Shown here: positions 60,114 through 64,000 of the stretch, in pieces
Layout of the letters: each line of letters starts with the position of its first letter
Position numbering within the stretch: the stretch's first letter is position 1
Assembly (NCBI GenBank): GCA_963921795.1
Contig: OY997655.1
Location: 12,892,230 to 12,956,229 of the forward strand
Reading direction: 5' to 3'
DNA from: Nannobrachium achirus
Lineage: Eukaryota > Chordata > Actinopteri > Myctophiformes > Myctophidae
Length of the DNA stretch: 64,000 nt
Translations under genes and position numbers: made by a program
Notes under the pieces: model-generated
Seen by the model: only the letters and a program-made list of their open reading frames with translations
The model's database searches: none
What the model was told of the DNA's origin: nothing

Positions 60114-60520
60114 ACGACAACCTCAGACTTGCGGGTTGGATCAACGCTGCGTTTTGGTGTTCCGTTCTTGTATAGTATTTGGTGTTTTTTTAAACACACC
60201 GTCCGCCCCGTACGAAACCCCGCGACAACGCGAGTTAGGGTTGGGATCCAGGAACCCGGATATAGCCCAGGTTTGAGGAACCAGAATCGGATTCCGTCAC
60301 ATTCGGAACCGATTCCTTTACCCGTTTTTTTTTTTTTATCACATTGTCAGAGTTGCGTTACTTCACGTCTGCTATACAACACTGGTGGTTCTCAAACATT
60401 TCTTTTTAATTTCAAGGACCACCATAACTCTGAGAGTGAAAACGAGTCCATTTGGTTCCATTTGTACACTCTCAGAGTTGCAGATCTGTAAGGTAACCCA
60501 GAGGGTCCCATGTACTCCAC

Positions 60521-60795
60521 TTTGGGCGTTTTTCGACCGGCAAAGAACCGGTTCGGGGTTCATTCTCCCGCCTATGGGATGAACCAGAGGTGAGCTTTTC
60601 CACCGAGAACCGAGTTGGTTTCCGAACCATAAAAGTTGGTTCGGAACGGGAACCACAGAATCCTTGGTTCCTCTGGTTCAATCTGGTTCAATCTGGTGGA
60701 AAGGCAAGCCGGTTCCAAGAACGAACCAAGGTTCCAAAAAAGTTGAATGGCACTGATTCTTGAACCAAGGTTCTTTTGGTGGAAAAGGACCCTTT
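60521..60795. mobile_element. MITE GAGGGGACTTTTCCACC, copy 2
   Basis: Begins TTTGGGCGTTTTTCGACCGG and ends TTTTGGTGGAAAAGGACCC. Collinear in inverse with 6699-6974, including AAAGAACCGGTTC and ATGGGATGAACCAGAGGTGA. Confidence 0.7.
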
Positions 60796-61158
60796 GAGAA
60801 CCAACAAGGTATACAGTATTATAAGATTTTTTAAGGAATTGGACCATTAAGAGTAATAATCCCAAAGAATCCCAACCCTAAACAGGAGAAAGGTGATTGT
60901 CTTGTTTTCCGGTAAAGGCTACAAAAACCACCACCACCACACAGTAAAGAACGCACAATATGCCACGTACGGAAAACGCAGCGTTGGTTCGAGCCCCAGT
61001 CCTCGGCAGGGTTTTGTTTACATGTGTCGGGGTGCCGAACGAACACGGAGCCCAACATGTGTGTGTGAATTGTTTTTGTTTTGTTTAGTTTTTGTCTTTC
61101 ATAAAGACGGCCCTGCAAAAAGGCTGGCCACAAAGTCTGGCAATTATAAGCTGTAATG

Positions 61159-61604
61159 CAGGGTTCCCCAATAGGCGGCCGCGGGCCATTTGCGGCCCGC
61201 GGGGGGCTACTGTCTGGCCCCCACCAACCCCAGTAATAATGGTGGTATAAGAGCAGCAACAACACTAGTATATCGCCGTTGTCGGGTGGAAATCTCATAT
61301 CTCCAAATATGTACGTTCTTTCGCAAATCATACAAAGCCGTCGCACAAAAGTAGTGAAAACAGCAGATCTACAAGCACACAACGCCTCGCGAGTGCGAGG
61401 CGTTGTGTGCTTGTAGATCGGCTGTTTTTAATATGATAAATTCAAAACGAACGGTTTTGGACATACGTAATTTTCACCTGACAACGACGAAAACTGTCGC
61501 TGGAGTAGCGGGAACGCCACCGTTGCCCCCTGCAATGTTGTGGACCTCGGCTTGGTACCCTAGACATAATTCGGCCCTTGGGGAAAACTAATTGGGGAAC
61601 CCTG
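61159..61604. mobile_element. hAT MITE CAGGGTTCCCCAAT with a nested palindrome and H1
   Basis: Ends CAGGGTTCCCCAATAGG and ATTGGGGAACCCTG. The flanks CTGTAATG (61151-61158) and CTGTAATA (61605-61612) agree at 7 of 8 bases. The interior holds the F5 palindrome (61272-61495) centred on H1. Confidence 0.85.
61272..61495. repeat. F5 large palindrome with H1 at its centre, copy 2
   Basis: CGCCGTTGTCGGGTGGAAAT pairs with ATTTTCACCTGACAACGACG. The H1 variant at 61353-61428 again has ACAAGCACAC arms with an AACGCCTCGCGAG centre. Confidence 0.75.
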
Positions 61605-62189
61605 CTGTAATATCTGAAACTAAAGAGTCAAGAACAAATGAACAAACAAACGGAGAAAAATAAAAATAAATGCATTGCAAGAAAAAGAAAAAAGAAATAA
61701 ATGAAAGGAACTTTGCACATATTTATATTTCTAAGATATTTCATTAATTTATATTAAAGAGCACTATTTTTACAAAATGAAACGACGTTCCACCGTGTGT
61801 TGATTTGCATGCTGCTCATTTCCTTGCCTCCTTTTTTTCTTTCTTTTTTTCCCCCTCTTTTTCTTTTTTTTCATTACCCGTGCACTGACAGAGTCAACAT
61901 TGACGGGAAAAGGGTCATAACTTTGAGTTACAGTCAACGTATTGTTTTCATATCTGTGTTCCATCAAGGCTTGGCCCACAAAGAGATTATTTATTCAAAA
62001 AAAATGTCTTTTCCTGGGTCAAACAAAGAGCTATTTATTCAGTGGAGCATGGCGGCAGCTTATGGAGGACCTACAGCAGACATACAGGCCTATAGAATAT
62101 CCTCGCTGTCACCCAGAAACCTTGTATCTCTGCATTCTCATGTTTTTATCGTTTTTGGGGGTTTTGCTTTCTTCAAAAATGAATGCCCA

Positions 62190-62455
62190 AGTTCCCAAAC
62201 CTTTTAGCTCGAGACCCAAAAGTGAAATTTGACCTGAAACTAGTGAAAGTAGTAGGCCTAGATCTTCAAGCTCACAGCACTACGTATAGCAACACGTTGT
62301 GAGCTTGTAGATCGGCTATTTTCACTAGGCTACTTCTAGATTTTTGAAATAATAATTAAAGAATGTAGTGTAGGAAAGGAAAGAAGGGATATTTACTCAT
62401 ATAAATTGGTCCGCAAAACCACAATTAGGTCTTGACCGTTTGGGAAACGATTATA
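62190..62455. mobile_element. F2 MITE, copy 4
   Basis: TTCCCAAACCTTTTAGCTCG opens it, H1 is at 62242-62326, and GACCGTTTGGGAAACG closes it. Confidence 0.6.
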
Positions 62456-62944
62456 TTCCATCATATGGCATGCTGTGCAAAAGCAGGGAAAATACCCGAT
62501 CTACTTGTGAGCTTGTAGATCGGCTATGTATGCAATTCTTTGAAAATGTTATGCCCAAAAAAGGGACGCCAGGTTGAAAATGGTGTGAATTTTATGGACA
62601 TATTTAAACGAAAGCAAGGCATTCAGGAGCTAATTGTGACTAAAATAATAACTAGGCCTACATTGGATCCACTGGGTCACATGTTTTAATTAAATGTCCT
62701 GAAAAGTATAATCTTTTTGGACATACAAGGTTTCCACCATGCTGCTAGCAGGGTTTACATGCATTCATTCATTAGTCTCCTCCTACTCGTCCATATAGGA
62801 ACCACCATTCAAAAAGAAAAGAAAAACTACTCTCGTCATCACTTTCCATTTACTCCTCTCCCGCTGCATTGTGGGTAAATTCCATGGACATCAATGTAGT
62901 GGATGGGGGGGTGGGGGGTTGTGTTTTGATGGCTGTGGTGAACA

Positions 62945-63093
62945 CAGTGGCGTCAGTTCAGCAAAATCTAAAGTATGGCAACATGCCATACCCTATGCAT
63001 GATGAATTTATTTTAAGAAGTACATATTATTTTTCCCCCTGTAGCCAAGGTATGGCAGCTGCCATACCTTGCCATACTCAATTGACGCCTCTG
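62945..63093. mobile_element. 149-bp hAT-type MITE, duplication GGTGAACA
   Basis: Ends CAGTGGCGTCAGTTCAGC and CAATTGACGCCTCTG. GGTGAACA is at 62937-62944 and 63094-63101. The interior is TATGGCAGCTGCCATA-type palindromic. Related pieces are at 44257-44300 and 44716-44870. Confidence 0.85.
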
Positions 63094-63199
63094 GGTGAAC
63101 AGAGTATATGGCCTATCAAGTAAATCTCAAGTACTCAAAACTACAAAATACGAAGTACCTTATCAGATATCTTCTGGAATCTTCTGAACTTTAAAAAAA

Positions 63200-63256
63200 A
63201 AATCACACCCGTGTGAACTGAGCGGTGGTTTACCCCCCCCCCCCCCCCCCTTCCCC

Positions 63257-63341
<85 letters not shown>

Positions 63342-63519
63342 GTGTGTGTGTGCCTGGTCTGGCCTGGCCTGAAAACAGCGCCCCTCCCTTAACATGTGTG
63401 GTCAGAAAAGGTACTACACCACAGGCTTGAGGCTACATACGGACGCACCCACCAACATACACACACGTACCTCTACACACACGGCCACGTATAGGAGCGG
63501 CGTGACCACCGCTCAAAAA
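63200..63519 (-). mobile_element. Helentron-like non-autonomous element, copy d
   Basis: Same subfamily as copy a: both contain CCCTCCCTTAACATGTGTGG and CACACGGCCACGTATAGGAG. It begins (plus strand) AATCACACCCGTGTGAACTG and ends GTGACCACCGCTCAAAAA. It carries a (GT)n tract of about 95 bp and poly-C. Confidence 0.65.
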
Positions 63520-63946
63520 TGGGAAAATGTCAGACCTGCAACCGCACATTAAGCTTGTAGATCGTCTGTTTTCCACTATTAGGCCTACTCTGTACTCTTG
63601 AATTCCAGTCCGGAATTCAAAAAATGATCTTGAGTAAAAGACAAAAGTAGTGGTATCAAAACGTACTTAAAGTACCAAAACAATAATATAGGCATACTCA
63701 TTAGGCAGAGTGTCCCATTTCAATGTATACAATAATTTGAAAATGTTTTGTAGTAAGAATCAAAATCTCCAAAGTAGGCTATCTATAGTAACTATTACAT
63801 TTGTAAAAAGTAAAAGGTTCAATATTTGCCTCTGAGATATAGTGGAGTAGAAGTCAAAGTATTGGAAATTGGAAATACTCCAGTAAAGTAAAAGCACCTC
63901 AAAATTGTATACAGTACTTAGGTAAATGTAACTAGTTACTTTACAC

Positions 63947-64000
63947 CAGTGGTTCTCAACCTGTGGGTCGGGGGTCCCCAAATTATTTTGGGGGGTCCCC
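63947..64000. mobile_element. hAT MITE CAGTGGTTCTCAACC, cut by the window edge
   Basis: CAGTGGTTCTCAACCTGTGG followed by GGTCCCCAAATTATTTTG is the start of the same type of element as 55459-55898. Confidence 0.7.

Larger units (their letters stand above)
54824..64000 (+). other. socs3 3' UTR (extent unknown) and downstream repeats
   Basis: No coding region is recognised. The 3' UTR probably starts at 54824; AATAAA occurs near 57797 and 58266, but neither can be assigned as the used signal. The rest is hAT elements, H2 hairpins, an R copy, dinucleotide tracts and a poly-T run at 60082-60108. Confidence 0.6.

Noticed and set aside
60985-61015. B-box-like GGTTCGAGCCCC as a SINE head
   Set aside because: No A box at the proper spacing and no recognisable SINE tail.

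Overview
The window is ray-finned (teleost) fish nuclear DNA. It has dense (CA)n/(GA)n tracts, hAT-type miniature elements with 8-bp target duplications, tRNA-derived SINEs, an L2/CR1-like LINE, and two spliced vertebrate genes. The species cannot be fixed from the sequence.

Layout. Positions 4095-41124 on the minus strand hold the first seven coding exons of pgs1 (mitochondrial phosphatidylglycerophosphate synthase). The reading frame closes exactly across all six introns (371 codons in the window). The C-terminal part, with the second HKD motif, lies beyond the left edge. Intron 1 is about 24 kb. It holds a small plus-strand array of ubiquitin/coiled-coil fusion sequences (23436-28856), a 2-kb 44-bp minisatellite inside a hAT element (17556-20814), and a 5'-truncated LINE interrupted by a TTAA-target DNA element (36395-39480). 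Positions 41125-42600 are the short spacer between divergent pgs1 and socs3, with a TCTCGCGAGA promoter motif 209 bp upstream of the pgs1 start codon. Positions 42.6-54.8 kb on the plus strand are socs3: a probable non-coding first exon, a coding exon carrying the kinase-inhibitory region, a 6.3-kb intron, and an exon with the SH2 domain and SOCS box. From 54.8 to 64 kb there is 3' flank and repeats, with no recognised gene. Head-to-head pgs1/socs3 is also the mammalian arrangement.

How the genes work. Pgs1 makes phosphatidylglycerophosphate, the cardiolipin precursor, in mitochondria. Socs3 is a JAK/STAT feedback inhibitor and substrate receptor of an elongin BC-cullin 5 ubiquitin ligase. 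They are neighbours, with no evident shared pathway.

The most unusual signal is a short hairpin, called H1 here, with arms close to GCAGATCTACAAGCTCACA and a variable palindromic centre. I can read about 40 whole or partial copies, roughly one per 1.6 kb. They sit inside at least five otherwise different miniature transposon families, and they lie in both terminal inverted repeats of a 0.6-kb composite repeat (called R here). Other notable items are Helentron-like insertions without target duplication (with related empty sites in the same window), a Mutator-like element with a 9-bp duplication and a related empty site, a second hairpin family (H2), and an 11-mer higher-order structure in the minisatellite. 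Element names such as H1, H2, R and F2 are local labels, not database names.
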